Shown here piece by piece: positions 15,431 to 27,210 of a stretch of 64,000 bases of DNA. The position numbers and the translations under genes were made by a program. Position 1 is the stretch's first letter; every line of letters begins with the position of its first letter. The DNA comes from Pegea sp. RAD2-039 (lineage: Eukaryota > Chordata > Thaliacea > Salpida > Salpidae), in assembly GCA_034620365.1 (NCBI GenBank), contig JAQGEQ010000263.1:682001-746000 (forward strand). Direction: 5' to 3'. A model generated the notes under the pieces. The model saw only the letters and a program-made list of their open reading frames with translations. It made no database searches and was not told the origin of the DNA.

Positions 15431-16834
15431 TCATCTTTTGCTGATCTGAGATAACTTCATTTTAACTATCTTTTGAACAGGATCACTCTGAACAGTTCTT
15501 GCAAAGTCTTCAATTGCCTCTTCTCTTCTTGCATCCAAATCCTCTAAGATTTTTCTTCTCATTAACATCTTAGTTTTTGAATAAGCATTTGAGGGCACTT
15601 TCATCAAACGAATCAACTCTTTTAAAGCTCTTTCTTTAACCTCATCTAACTCAACAACCTCATCCAACATTCCTGCAACAAATGATGACGTCATAAGCAC
15701 GTGACAAAATACTAACCAATCAAACAAAAGTATTTTTATAAAGAGCTTAGTTACCAGCTTCAAGAGCTTGTTGGGCTGAATAGACGGGGCCAGTTAACAG
15801 AGAAAACTCAGCAAATCTGGTTTGATGAGATGCATGAAATTGAAGATGATTCAACATTCGAACAGGGATTCCCATCTGTGCTTCAGTTAAACCAATTTTC
15901 ATTTGAGGGAAACCAACTCTAAATAAACAAAAAATAAATTTTTAATTGTTCAGAAATACATAAAAAGTTACTTTTGTTGAATTAAAAAAATATTTATGAA
16001 TTTTTTCTTTCAAGAAACTGACCTGTAATCTGTCATTAGAGCAAATGCACAACCACCTGCTACAGCATGACCATTTAGGGCACCAACAACAGGTTTAGAA
16101 CATCCAAATAAATCCATACACCATTGATTAACATGACCCCAAAAATCTTTTAAATATTTCTCTGATCTAAATAAAAGTATCACAAAATATTCTTTCAAAT
16201 ACAAAACACAATCTATTTATTAATATTATTATTTTGGTTAAAAAATAGTTGAATCTATAAATTCTTTCCTTTTTTTGTTAATTAAATTGATGTTGTTTTA
16301 AGCACATTTGAAAAACAAATAAAAATATTATTTAACAAATATAATATAAAACATCAATAAATATTAGTACTTGTTCTGTAGCTCTAATATATCAAGACCA
16401 GCACAGAAAACTTTTCCATGAAAGTCTGTTGAAAGTAGAATCCCTTTTACATCTTCACATTTTTCAAGATATTTTATTGTACTTGAGAAATTTTCCAAAA
16501 ACTCAATATTCAAACTATTAACAGGAGACTTTTTTAAAACCACTGATGCAATACCTACAAATAAAAGTATTTTTTATTTAGAATGCAGAATTAAAAATAA
16601 GAATTTAAAAAAATATTTACAATAATTATGACTAATACAATTATTTCATATGTAATGTGTCATAAATACTTTTAATTTTATTATTGTTCAAAAAATTAAA
16701 TCATACACACAAGTTGAGTTAAGCAATTTACCAGGTTCAATTTCTTCTACGACAATATGTTTTGTTTTTGTTGAAAAAGTTTTCTTTTGCAAAAAATAAC
16801 ATCTTGCCTTTAGCAAGCTTCTAAGATAACTCAT
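15431..16834 (-). CDS. enoyl-CoA isomerase ECI1-like paralogue, 5 exons
   Basis: Second crotonase-fold isomerase, tandem to ECI1. Exons 16834-16732, 16554-16371, 16166-16023, 15918-15755 and 15672-15431 give 278 residues with consistent phases. The N-terminus (MSYLRSLLKARCYFLQKKTF) is basic and fits a mitochondrial presequence. Active-site segments are FCAGLDI, GHAVAGGCAFAL and GLTEAQMGI. The glutamate corresponding to the ECI1 catalytic residue is retained. The C-terminal region is shorter and more divergent. It has one more intron than the neighbour (within the DYR/VGFPQ region) and longer AT-rich introns. It is probably an active isomerase with altered substrate preference, but that is inference. 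Confidence 0.88.
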
Positions 16835-19178
16835 TTCTTTAATTGAAAAAAAAATTGATTTAGGATTTAGAACACATTAACTAATTCATCAATAAAAATA
16901 TAAATTACATTTTTAATAGTATAAAAAAATTTTGCAAAACATTTAATTATAGAAAGGGGTAACATGGATTTATTTTTACAATAAATGACTATTTTGTCCT
17001 AATAAAGGAATTAATAATAGAATTTTAAGGTTTCAAAAATAACTTTTCATGATAATTGTTTTTTTAGGTACTGCGATTATTATATTTTATAATATAATTT
17101 TTTGAAACAGCTAGTTCAAATAGCCTTATCTAAGTTTAAGTAGCTTTAACTATGTATCACTGTAATAGCTTTCGTGACTTATTATGGAAATTTCAAATTA
17201 AATAAAAAATACAACTTCATGTAAAAATTATGTTTATTTTAATTTTCATTTGATGCTATCGAAAAATTTTGCAGAAATTTATTACCAATGGTACTGTAAA
17301 AACATAACTTTTGATTTGTTGTAAACTGAACATAAAAATATATTGATTTAATTAATCTACAAGATTTAAACCCGTTTGTAAGAAACAATTTTGAAACAAC
17401 TGATTTCAACTTTATTATTGATTTTGGAACAAAATACTTACGCCAATTAGGAAATTTGAACTTTAAAACACAGCCGAAGATAAGGTCATGATAGGAGAAA
17501 CCTATTTTATCGACAAAGTTTACGCTTGATGTTTGAAGATGCTTGTAGCAGCATGCTTCTAGTAGAGCAGTAAATTGATTAGCCTGATGATTATGCTTTA
17601 ACCTCTTTAAATAGGTTTCTAAAAAAATATTTTCTTTTTTATTATTGAAAAAATTTCTTAGAAAGAAATCTGTTATTTTATTGTTTCTACCTTTTCATTC
17701 AACGATTTTACTAAATTATCTATATTACTGACACTATAACATAAGTATTCAACCAATTTACAAATTAAATATTAATTTGATATAATTTACGGTATTAGTT
17801 TAAGATTTCTTTGTATCTTGAATACTAAATAAATTTTTCAGAAAATTTAATCAGAATAAAAATATCTGAATATTTTTTAGTCGTGATATTACTAATTTTA
17901 CTTATTTAAATACTAATCAAATCACAAGAAATTATATTTTTTGAACATTTTAAAGTCGATGAAATGAAATTTGAAGTTAATTAAGTTTTGTAAGAGCTGT
18001 CAGCAGTTTTTAAAGTACCAATAATAAGTTCATATTTTGTAAACTCATGATTTAATTTCTTTGATTGCATTTTTATCAAATACCTTTAAAAGAATTGACT
18101 TGTGGTTCTTCACCTACTTGCTTGATATATCGAATGTAATTACTTAAATATCAAAGACTGGTTTATAATTAAAATCTTTTGATTAAGTTCAACTAAATAA
18201 AACTTTTCTTAATTTCAAAACTTTAGTTACTACTGAAAGTAATTCGATAAAATTAACTTTTAAAATATTTAATAAACTTGTTTTGTACAATCAAAAATTT
18301 ATAATAAAACAAATCATTTTTTTAAATGAAAAATATATTAGGCTGCAAAGAATTATTCACGATATTGCATGAGAATTAATCGATAATTTTATTATTAAAA
18401 TTGAGCCAAATAAACTAATCAATAATAAAGTTATTTGAAATAGTTTTTCGAAGAAATATTTACAAATATTTGGATTTAACTATTAGATAAAGTTTGAAGA
18501 AAATTATTTATTGTATCCTTAAGTTTTTTATAAATTGTTTACAAATGAAATATTTTAGAATAAAAATATTTATCGTTTTTATATAACTATTTATTTAAAT
18601 GATTTTTTTCTAGCATCTTTAACTAGTTAGCTTTGTGCTCAAAAACATGAACTGATAATTTGGTAAAATTTTGAAGTATCTTTTTAGTTCATTTAAATTT
18701 ATTCTTTAAAATTTAAAGCTCAGAAAATATTGAGAATCTTTTAATAAGAGAAACTCATTACTTCATTTATCACTTTATTCTAAACTTATTTTTCACTGAG
18801 CTTATTTCTTTTAAAAAAACAGGAAATAATATTTATGTAATAATAGAAAACTAATTCATTAGTTTTTTGAATTAACATTTACCGATAGAACTAAAAAACA
18901 TCATTTTGAAATCACCTAAAAACTCGTTTACCTGGAATTTCTATCCAAACATTTCAATTCAAATAAACTAAAGTTTAAAGAAGTGAAATTCTCTTGTATT
19001 CTTCTGTAGGGGGCAGGGTATGAACCAGGGGAACTGATGTTAGTAGATTTTATATCAAATATAGCGGATGGTGGACAGGACATCCTGATATTACTCCTAA
19101 AAACTTCTTAAATCATTTTTTATTCACCAACAAATATTTCATGATCAGAATTTGAAATTTCCTAAAAATTTTCAACTT
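16835..19178. other. intergenic, one isolated exon candidate
   Basis: Mostly AT-rich sequence without recognised genes. Two patches stand out: an exon-like stretch at 17448-17615 (listed separately) and a G-rich patch near 19000-19085 on the plus strand. The reverse strand of that patch contains GGTTCATACCCTG, loosely like a Pol III B box. Neither was identified further. Confidence 0.4.
17448..17615 (-). CDS. isolated exon candidate, unknown protein
   Basis: On the minus strand a stretch of about 168 nt is open in one frame. It is preceded by a strong acceptor (a T run ending in TTTTTTAG) and ends at a consensus donor GTAAGT. It would encode about 56 residues that include LLEACCYKHLQ and FVDKIGFSYHDLIFGC. 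Base composition is less AT-rich than the surroundings. No neighbouring exon with a matching phase was found, and the sequence was not recognised. It could be an exon of an undetected gene or a remnant of a mobile element. Confidence 0.25.
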
Positions 19179-22100
19179 TTAAACGGATAAAACCGATCTC
19201 TGAAGAACGTCTTGCTTCCGTTTCTTCTTCCTCTTCTCCTTATATGCATCAGTAAGATCAGCAAAGATCGAAACTTCATCTTTCAACTCCGCTTCTCTTC
19301 TGATGTGATTCAGAGCAGCGAGATTAAATCCAGTTCGATCCTGATGAAGATCAATCAACATCAAAATATCATTTTCTAATCCTTACACTTACTCGGAGCT
19401 TTTGGACGGATTTTTTGACGTTCTTCTTCAGATCATGGATTATTTCGATGAGAGAGGAACTGGAGGTGATGTGTCCGTGATGTATTCTGCAGAAAATCCA
19501 CAAAAATTGAAGATTTGGAGTAAAAATGAAGAAATAAACCTTAGTAAGAAGAAGATGCATCGACAAGAGAGTTCGATCTCAAGATTTTGAAGAATAAATT
19601 TATTGAAAAGAATCAGCAGATCACTGATGTATGAGAACGGGATCACCAACAAGGACTCTTCAAGATCACTAGAAGATCAAATGATGAGATGCTAGGAAGA
19701 TAGAGACATCAACAAACCTTGATTTGATTGATTGAATGGTACGAAGCACGTGAGTGGTCGACTGTAAATGAAAGAAGTTAGATTTTGATGGAACTCACAC
19801 GAGAAGATCTTACATTGATCCTGGATGTTCTCAAGATCACATTTGTGCTCCGATACACTTTATCTTCTTTCAATCTCTGCTGCGTTTTGTTAAATTCTGA
19901 TTCTTTGATCGTCTCTTCTCGATGTAACTAAAAAATCAATCAACCAATCACGATGGCACTGGTGGTGATGACGTCACAAACTTCGAGCGCTTCCATGATC
20001 CTTTCAGCTCCTTTTAAAGTCTCAACCGTGTTCTTGGATGCCAACCCGCTTTCACCACTTCCTTCGGTTCCAGGATGCTAAAAGAGAAGAAAGATCAACT
20101 TTTGGAAGATCAACTTCAAGAAGATCAACTTTCCGAAGATCAACTTTCGGAAGATCAACTTTTGGAAGATCAACTTTTGGAAGATCAACTCACAACAACT
20201 TTGAGTTTATTTGCAAACTCTTTCTCGTCTTCGAGACCCTGTTTAAACTCCCGCTCTTCATCTGGGATCACAATCTCAAGAGTCTTCTGCCACAACCTCA
20301 AAGTGAGATCTTGACCTGCAGACAAGATGACTTCTCCATCATAGCTAGGAACAACAAAACAAACTCCGTTGAAGTGTCCCTAGAAGTAAAAGATGAAGAA
20401 GAGCAAGATGTACAGTTGGGACATACTTGGAGGACTTGGATGAGGATAAATTTATCTGCATCCCATTGTTTAATTGATCCGTCTTTACTACAACTGAAGA
20501 AGAGATGGGTATCGGGAACAAAGTGAACTTTTGTGACGTCATCATCGTGAGCGAGAAGTTTACTGATGACGTGGAAGTTTAGAGGTTGGATTTTGATGAA
20601 AGATTAAACCTGTGTTTGTTGCCGAAATCGAGTCCCCAGATGATGACACTGCGATCTTTAGATCCAGAAACTATCAACGTGGAATCAGTCGAGATTGTGA
20701 TGGAGTTGACTGGGAGAGAATGCTCGTAAAGTTTCAGTTTAAACTGTAATCAGAAGATGAAGATTGAGATGTCACGTGATTAAGATGTTGGGACCTTTAA
20801 TGAATCAGCATAAAAGATGAGGACTGAATTATCTAGGAGAGAGACAGCAACAAGTTGTTTGTCTGGAGTGAATGCGATGTCAATTACTTCTTCTTCTAGC
20901 TCTAAAGTTCGAAGCTTTACTAATTGAAGTTGTTTCAATCTAAAAAAATAATCTTTAAAAGTTATTCTTAGAAATTCAAATTCGAGATTTACTTGGAAGA
21001 ATTAGGATCAGATACAAGATCAAACTCAAAGAAGTTGACTTTTTTATCAGTGCCTCCAGTTGCTAACCCCATCTTGTTAGGTAACAAAGACATACAATTG
21101 ATAGCTCCTTTGTGAACTTGATAACTTTCCAATTTATCACCTTCAAAAATCATCAGATTTCAAAAGACATCAAATAGTTGGTTTTGAAGCAAACCTGAAC
21201 CAATATCATAAAGTTGAAGGTGTCCTGACGATGTTCCCAACAATAGATACAAATCACCAGGAGCAAATAGACAGCATGTTGGTCTCTCACATTTAAATGT
21301 TTGTATACATTGCTGACTAGTTCTGTAAAAGTTGTAAATATTGATGAAGCTCCTTTATTTGCTCATCAAGCACAATTTGAAGCTGTAAACGATTTATAAA
21401 ATCTTGTCGACTTACCTGTTCCATAATTTAGCGCTTTGCGAAGCTGTTGTGACAAACTGTTGATTATTGGAGGTGAAACAGGCTGATTTGCTTTCGCTTC
21501 TATGTCCAGATGATTGAGTTTGTGATTTGGTGATAAATTCTTTGACTTTTGGTTTCATATGAACTAATTCTATTCTATTATCTCGAAGTAGTGATACAAC
21601 AACATAAGAGTCAGCTTTTGATGATGAAGATACATCAATTGACCTAAAAAAGAAAAAAACTCTTAAACATTGAAATCAGTAAATAACAAGAAGTTGGTAC
21701 GAGCTAGTCTCGTTGAAAGTTAAATAATAGTTATAAAGAAATCAGTAAATATTAAATACTTCAATCAATTCAACTTTCAAACATTACAAACATAAATAGA
21801 GGCATAACTTGGTTTTCACATTCTTATATCAACAGACATCTACAACGGAAACCAACGCAAATATGAAAATCATTTTCTACGTTTAGTATGTTGAGCAACA
21901 AACACAAGCAGTACACAAGTAAGTAAGTTTGAGTACTTACGCTACTTTTCCTGACGAGTAAAACACTCCGTTGTCAACAATCATCTGAGCAAGCTCCAAA
22001 GATGAATCGATCTCAGATTCTGTTTTAAGATTTTTTTCGAAATTACTTTTTATTTCAAGTTATGAAGAAGTACCTTCAACTTTATCTGCCAGCTTTCGTT

Positions 22101-23743
22101 TGAGCTTTTTCAAATTTTTCTTTTGTTTTTCAACTAATTCTTTTTCGGTGAGTATCTTAAATACTTCTACAAGTTTTTTATTTCCCTAAAAACAGAAGAT
22201 AAAAGTCAAAAGGTTGAATAAATCATTACAACTTTTACAAATAAACGAAATGTAAGTCAACAAAGAACTCACGTGACAAACCAGATAGCGATTATCATTG
22301 GTTAAACAGAGATTGACAACTCTGTCGAGACCCTTTCGAAGAATTGATCCCAGTTTTTTACAAGACACAAACCTATCTTCAAACAGATCTTCATCTGAAG
22401 AAAAGTCTTTATTGAAAATGTGAAATTTGATATATTATTAAAAAACCTTCATCATCTTTTGAAAGTGTATCTTCATCTTCTTTTTCTTCACTTTTTTCCT
22501 GATTGAAACAACGAATAAGACCCAAAAAACAAACCAACAACAAATCGTTACCTCCGAATTTAAAAATTTAACTTCCCACACGCGCAGTTCACTGTCTACA
22601 CTACCAGTGATCAATCGATCTTCATTTGAAGTAACTACAAACTTCCAAACCTTTAAACAAATAAAAGTGAACACCCAACTATCTACATAAACATCAGTAG
22701 AATAGAACTGACCTCTGCACGGTGACCAACCATGGTTTTAAAGCAATGTTGTGTATCTAAGTCCCACCATTTAATATAAGTGTCTTTTGAACTGAAATAA
22801 GAGTAAGTGATGAAGATATAAAGACATTAAAAATTGAACCTAGTAATCAGCATGTTGTGAGACTTGACAAAGTAGCAGCAAGTGATGAGACCTTTATGTC
22901 CTTTCAGTCTGTACAAACCCTTTTGATCAACTAAATCCCAAACCACAACTTCAGTATCCTAAGATAACTTTCAACTGAAACTTTTACATCTTTAATATAA
23001 ATCAACTTACATGAGATCCTGAAGCAATCCGTAAACCATCTTTGTCGTATGCAAGAGCAGAAACCGGAGATTTATGTCCAGTAAATGTAACAACGTCCTG
23101 ACCAGTGACCAGGTCAAATATCTGGACAGTACCATCTGTTCTTCCGATTGCAATTTGTTCAGACACAGGATTGGAGACCATGCATGAGACTTCACTACCC
23201 TCTCCTGTCAACACGACAACCTGAAAATAATATTTCAAATGTTGAAAATCAAAAAGTATTTTTGAAGTTCTCAATTAGCTGCTAAAAATCATCGATTAAA
23301 AAACACAAGATTTTTATCTACAATTTTTTTAGTTTTGGTAGAGGAGTTTTTACATCAAGGTGCTAGTTTAACCCTGGCTCAGTTGTTTATTTATTAAAAT
23401 TTGTATTTTATGTAAATCGAAACAGCATCGCTGATACTACAAAGAAAAGTTTCTACGAATTTTGTTGACAAGAACACCAGATGAAATAGATAATAGAATT
23501 AATTCGAATAAGATTCCTTAGTAATCACCAAATTGATTATCAAAACATAAAATAAGTCAGATGATTACTTACTCTTTGATTTGTCTTCAGATCCCAGACA
23601 CAAATATTTTCACAATTAGCAACAGCAGCATATCGATCAGTTGTATTTTTATATTTCAATAAAACAATATTACATCTTTTACTTGCGATCACACCAAATT
23701 GAGAAGAAGGGTTATATCTCAAATATTGTTTAGTTAAACCCAT
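19179..23743 (-). CDS. WDR3: WDR3/UTP12, WD-repeat protein of the small-subunit processome, about 22 exons
   Basis: Nucleolar WD40 protein of the UTP-B complex, needed for early 18S rRNA processing. The first exon (23743-23573) encodes the family start MGLTKQYLRY. Later exons include 23220-23011, 22958-22840, 22791-22713, 22650-22552, about 22404-22274 (encoding KKLGSILRKGLDRVVNL), 20377-20194, 20077-19976 and the last, 19342-19179. WD repeats run through most of the protein (for example SVDSELRVW, TSGKD-type blades). A basic coiled stretch near 22160-22075 corresponds to the family linker. The C-terminal Utp12 domain contains IPFSYISDLLILFNKF and SCRCIFFLLRIHHG. The end is lysine/arginine-rich, as in orthologues. 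Introns are mostly about 50 bp. One intron (20193-20078) is built almost entirely of a 15-bp tandem repeat. An acceptor-like AG lies 3 nt before the start codon. Confidence 0.96.
20078..20193 (-). repeat. 15-bp minisatellite filling a WDR3 intron
   Basis: About seven tandem copies of the unit GAAGATCAACTTTTG (plus-strand reading) occupy 20085-20190. The flanking WDR3 frame stops in it unless the repeat is spliced out. A GTGAGT donor at 20193 and a TTTTAG acceptor at 20078 fit an intron of 116 bp. The minus-strand repeat unit begins with the same bases as the donor region (GTTGATC), so the array may have grown from the 5' splice-site sequence. Confidence 0.85.
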
Positions 23744-24539
23744 ATTCTATCAAAAACTTGTTAATAAATCCTAGAAATAGAATAAAAATATTCAACTATT
23801 CAGGTATGATATGTATAAGAAAATCTTTCCGAACCATCAACATAACTTAATAAACATTTCTACAATATTTCAGAAGCAGCAAGAAGAAAAAAACTTCAAA
23901 TTTATCTTTAAAGTTTTAACTATCTTTCTTAAAATAAAATTGAAACAAAAATAGGTTAAAAAATAATTGAAATAGAAGATATTTTAGATTAAAAGATTTA
24001 ATTTGAAGTTTAAAGAAAACATTTTAAAGAAATTAGTAGTATTTTTGTTAGCAAAACTGTATGTATCAAAATTATTGCTTCATTTATGGTGGTTTAAGGT
24101 GCTTGCCAATGAATACTAATCAGCAATTCTTATAAGCAGCAGGTAGTTAATAAACATGTTAAAGTACAACGAAGAGTTAATAAAGTAACTGCTTTTTTAT
24201 ATCTATATATATAATATTTGTAAAGTATCTTTTCAATATAAAGTAATTTTAGAATACTACAAAAATATTTTAATTATCAATTACTAAAGATATTTTTAGG
24301 AAATTGGAAACAAATAGAAGAAATAAAAAGAGAAATTAGTAGAAAAAACATCATTTTTAGAATTTAAAAAAATGAAAAAGTAAAGAAAATGATAAAATCA
24401 GCAAAATAACATATATACATCAAATATAAAAGATATTACATGGAAACAAATATAAAAAAATCAATTTTTAAATGGTTTTGATAAGTATAAATGAACTAAC
24501 AACAATTACTTAAATTCAAAAGTTACTGATGGCCACCAA
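23744..24539. other. intergenic between WDR3 and EXT2
   Basis: AT-rich spacer holding the presumed WDR3 promoter and the 3' end of the EXT2 transcript. No coding exon or element was recognised. Confidence 0.45.
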
Positions 24540-26639
24540 CTACAGAGAACCCATGCTACTAAACTTCTTTAATTTACTGGGAAATTCATCCATATACAAT
24601 AAAGGATCAGCACGAAAGTTAACACTTTTTAGAGGTAACATTCCATAAATATTCATAAAATAATTCATACAAGTTGACCTTTCAACCATGTGACTTTCAT
24701 CTAAAGATAAACTACCTCCTGTTAAGCATTCTGAACATTTAAACTTCTTTCTTGGTGTGACTTTTATTGGAGCTTTACCAGTATAATTAGTTGCAATAAA
24801 GTTCATTGCAATATCTTCACAATTCATATGTTCATCGACCCAATCTTTAATTCCACCTGGCATCTTATAAGTATATAAATAATTGAAATAGTTGTGATAA
24901 AAAGCTGCTCCTGTAAGAACAATTGAGATATTATTTTTCCACTCTGACTCATATCTAAGATGACCAGATTCTGTCCACATATGTAACCTTGGTGGAAAGC
25001 CAACAATATGTTCTGGGAATTCTTTCCATACTTGATATCCAAATTCTATTTCATCGACTGTTAACATGATAATATCATCATCAATTGACATGACTGCTTC
25101 AGTTTTAATTTCTTCATATGGCCAAAATCGATTGCTCAGTTTATTAGATTTAGTTTGTACAACTTTCCATTCTGTTTTAATTTCAGGGCAATCTTTTCTA
25201 GCTGGAAACGAAACTACTTGATTATTCCATACAACTAAAATCATTGATAAGCTTGGTGCTTTATCTATTGACGTCATGAGTTGAAACAAACTTTCTAATC
25301 GATCATAAGCTAAGATGACAGCAGTAAAACCTTCTTTGCTTTCAGAGTTTACAGCTAATGGTAAAGGAGGCTTTACACCTTTCCAGCCAATAGGGTTATT
25401 CCAATCTTCATAAGACTTTGCATGCTGGGGAAATACCCTTTCATTTATAATTTGAAGAGTTGTTAATGTTATAGCTGTAATTGAACTGAAATATTGCTCA
25501 TAATAATGTAGAACTTGTTTCTGTTTCATTTCAATCTCTGCTTTACTAATGTTAAGTAAAATAGACATTACATTATCTAAATTATCTTCACGAATAGAGA
25601 CAGATGCTCTAGTCCAATCTAAGACTTCTGAAAAAGGTTTGATGTAAGTATCACAGACAAATACTGGAATACATCCGGCACTCATAGCTTCAGAAAGAGC
25701 ACTTTGACCAAGTCGACCAGTTGGTAAGATCAAACAAAAAGTACTATTTAAAAGTATATCTGGGTACTTTAATTGTTCAAGATTATGGCATCTTCTTGAC
25801 TGAACAGATATGTCTTCCCTTAAAGTTCTACATTTTTCCATGAATAAAAATTGGTTGCCATACTTAATTGAAAGTTTTAAAAGTTCAGATGTGAAATCAC
25901 CATGTAAACCAATTTGAGAAGAAACCAAAAGCCATTTTCTAGGGCCAGAAGAGATATAAGAAGGAACAAAATCTCTTACTAACGAGCTATATACCGGAAT
26001 ACTGACATCAAAGTTAGTTCTATAAGTCCAATATGAGAAACCACCACCAGCAATAATAGCTTTGCCATGCTGAACTTCTAATGAAGTACTATACTCAGGA
26101 TGTACACCAGGTAACATGTTAAAAATCAAATTATTCTCTCCACCACCCCAATAATCTAGTTGTGCTAAAAACTTAGCTGTTTGATCAATTTTATTGATGT
26201 TATTTTGATTTAAAAGGTCAATTGGAGGTATGAAGAGGCAAGCTGACTCAGGGTTATCAGTATAATATTTACTTTGAGCAATTGATAGATATAATTCGTA
26301 ATACTCTTTAGAAATTTCTGGTGTTAAAATTTCACCATTTATGTCCTCAATTTGTGAAAGAGGATATAAGTATACACTGATAAAACTATTTTTTCCTTCT
26401 ATTTTTCCACATTTATATATATTAAAACAGTTATACATCTTACAATTAAGTTCAGTTTTATCCATTACATTTTTAAGTGAGATTGTATGTTTTGGTAGAT
26501 TCTTTGCATTTGTAAGTCTTAAGTTTTTCAAAATAACTTCGTTTTCTTCTTTTCCTTTAATACTAAAGATGACAATACAAGAAAGGATAAAAAGTACCAA
26601 TAAACAAATGACACTTTTGTTAAAATTTATTGCTTGCAT
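24540..26639 (-). CDS. EXT2: exostosin-2, heparan sulfate co-polymerase
   Basis: Golgi glycosyltransferase that with EXT1 extends heparan sulfate chains. A single uninterrupted frame of 699 residues is read from the methionine at 26639 (human EXT2 718). The frame stays open further upstream, but a good acceptor (ACTTTCCAG) ends 10 nt before this ATG and argues for this start. Residues about 9-29 form a signal anchor (VICLLVLFILSCIVIFSI), giving type II topology. The exostosin domain fills the first half. The C-terminal GT64 domain carries GFTAVILAYDRLESLF, the metal-binding SIDDDIIML and NYLYTYKMPGGIKDWVDEHM. The sequence is closer to EXT2 than to EXT1 or EXTL3. No introns are present in the coding region. 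Confidence 0.96.
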   Translation of the reverse strand: MQAINFNKSVICLLVLFILSCIVIFSIKGKEENEVILKNLRLTNAKNLPKHTISLKNVMDKTELNCKMYNCFNIYKCGKIEGKNSFISVYLYPLSQIEDINGEILTPEISKEYYELYLSIAQSKYYTDNPESACLFIPPIDLLNQNNINKIDQTAKFLAQLDYWGGGENNLIFNMLPGVHPEYSTSLEVQHGKAIIAGGGFSYWTYRTNFDVSIPVYSSLVRDFVPSYISSGPRKWLLVSSQIGLHGDFTSELLKLSIKYGNQFLFMEKCRTLREDISVQSRRCHNLEQLKYPDILLNSTFCLILPTGRLGQSALSEAMSAGCIPVFVCDTYIKPFSEVLDWTRASVSIREDNLDNVMSILLNISKAEIEMKQKQVLHYYEQYFSSITAITLTTLQIINERVFPQHAKSYEDWNNPIGWKGVKPPLPLAVNSESKEGFTAVILAYDRLESLFQLMTSIDKAPSLSMILVVWNNQVVSFPARKDCPEIKTEWKVVQTKSNKLSNRFWPYEEIKTEAVMSIDDDIIMLTVDEIEFGYQVWKEFPEHIVGFPPRLHMWTESGHLRYESEWKNNISIVLTGAAFYHNYFNYLYTYKMPGGIKDWVDEHMNCEDIAMNFIATNYTGKAPIKVTPRKKFKCSECLTGGSLSLDESHMVERSTCMNYFMNIYGMLPLKSVNFRADPLLYMDEFPSKLKKFSSMGSL

Positions 26640-27145
26640 TTTAATAAATCTGGAAAGTAATATTAAATTAGATATCTTATATACATTGTTTAAAATTACT
26701 TTCTTACAATTTTTAAACATCATAATAATCAAAAATATTATATCAAAATAAAGATTTCTCAAATATATAACACAATTTTATAGAAAAGTTAAACTAAAAT
26801 GTTTTTATTGCTTTACATAAAAATCTTATACAAATTTCTAAGAATTTTATAGTTTCCATTAGATTATTACAATAAATAATCACAACAAGATTTATATTTA
26901 TTATTATAAGTGTTGCTAAAGTAAGTTATAACATTAGATTATACTAAATATTATTATTAAAATAGATAACAATGAAATCAAAAACAGAGACATTTAAAGA
27001 ATAATATTTGTTTAATATAGAAATAAGTTTATTAGTTAATTTATAAACACAGATTAAATACAGTTGCTAAATTTTTGTAACATTTCTATAATTTTGTGTA
27101 AAATAGCTACAATTTATTAGAATGAGTTAAAAATGTATTTAATTA

Positions 27146-27210
27146 AACAAATGTGAAGGAGGGTGCCTGAAGAGAGCACCTCCCGCTAACACACATTCTC
27201 ACAAATAATA
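27146..27210 (-). mobile_element. LINE/SINE 3'-tail fragment
   Basis: A severely 5'-truncated copy of the tail shared by the LINEs and the SINE of this window. On the minus strand it has the TGTGTTAGCGGGAGG core and a hairpin GGAGGTGC/GCACCCTCC. It is too short to tell which family it came from. Confidence 0.75.

Noticed and set aside
18995-19090. Second tRNA-derived SINE on the minus strand
   Set aside because: There is only a loose B-box-like GGTTCATACCC. No A box and no shared 3' tail were found.
20038-20526. Plus-strand frame with RRST/GRST repeats
   Set aside because: It is the antisense reading of the WDR3 exons and of the intronic 15-bp repeat.
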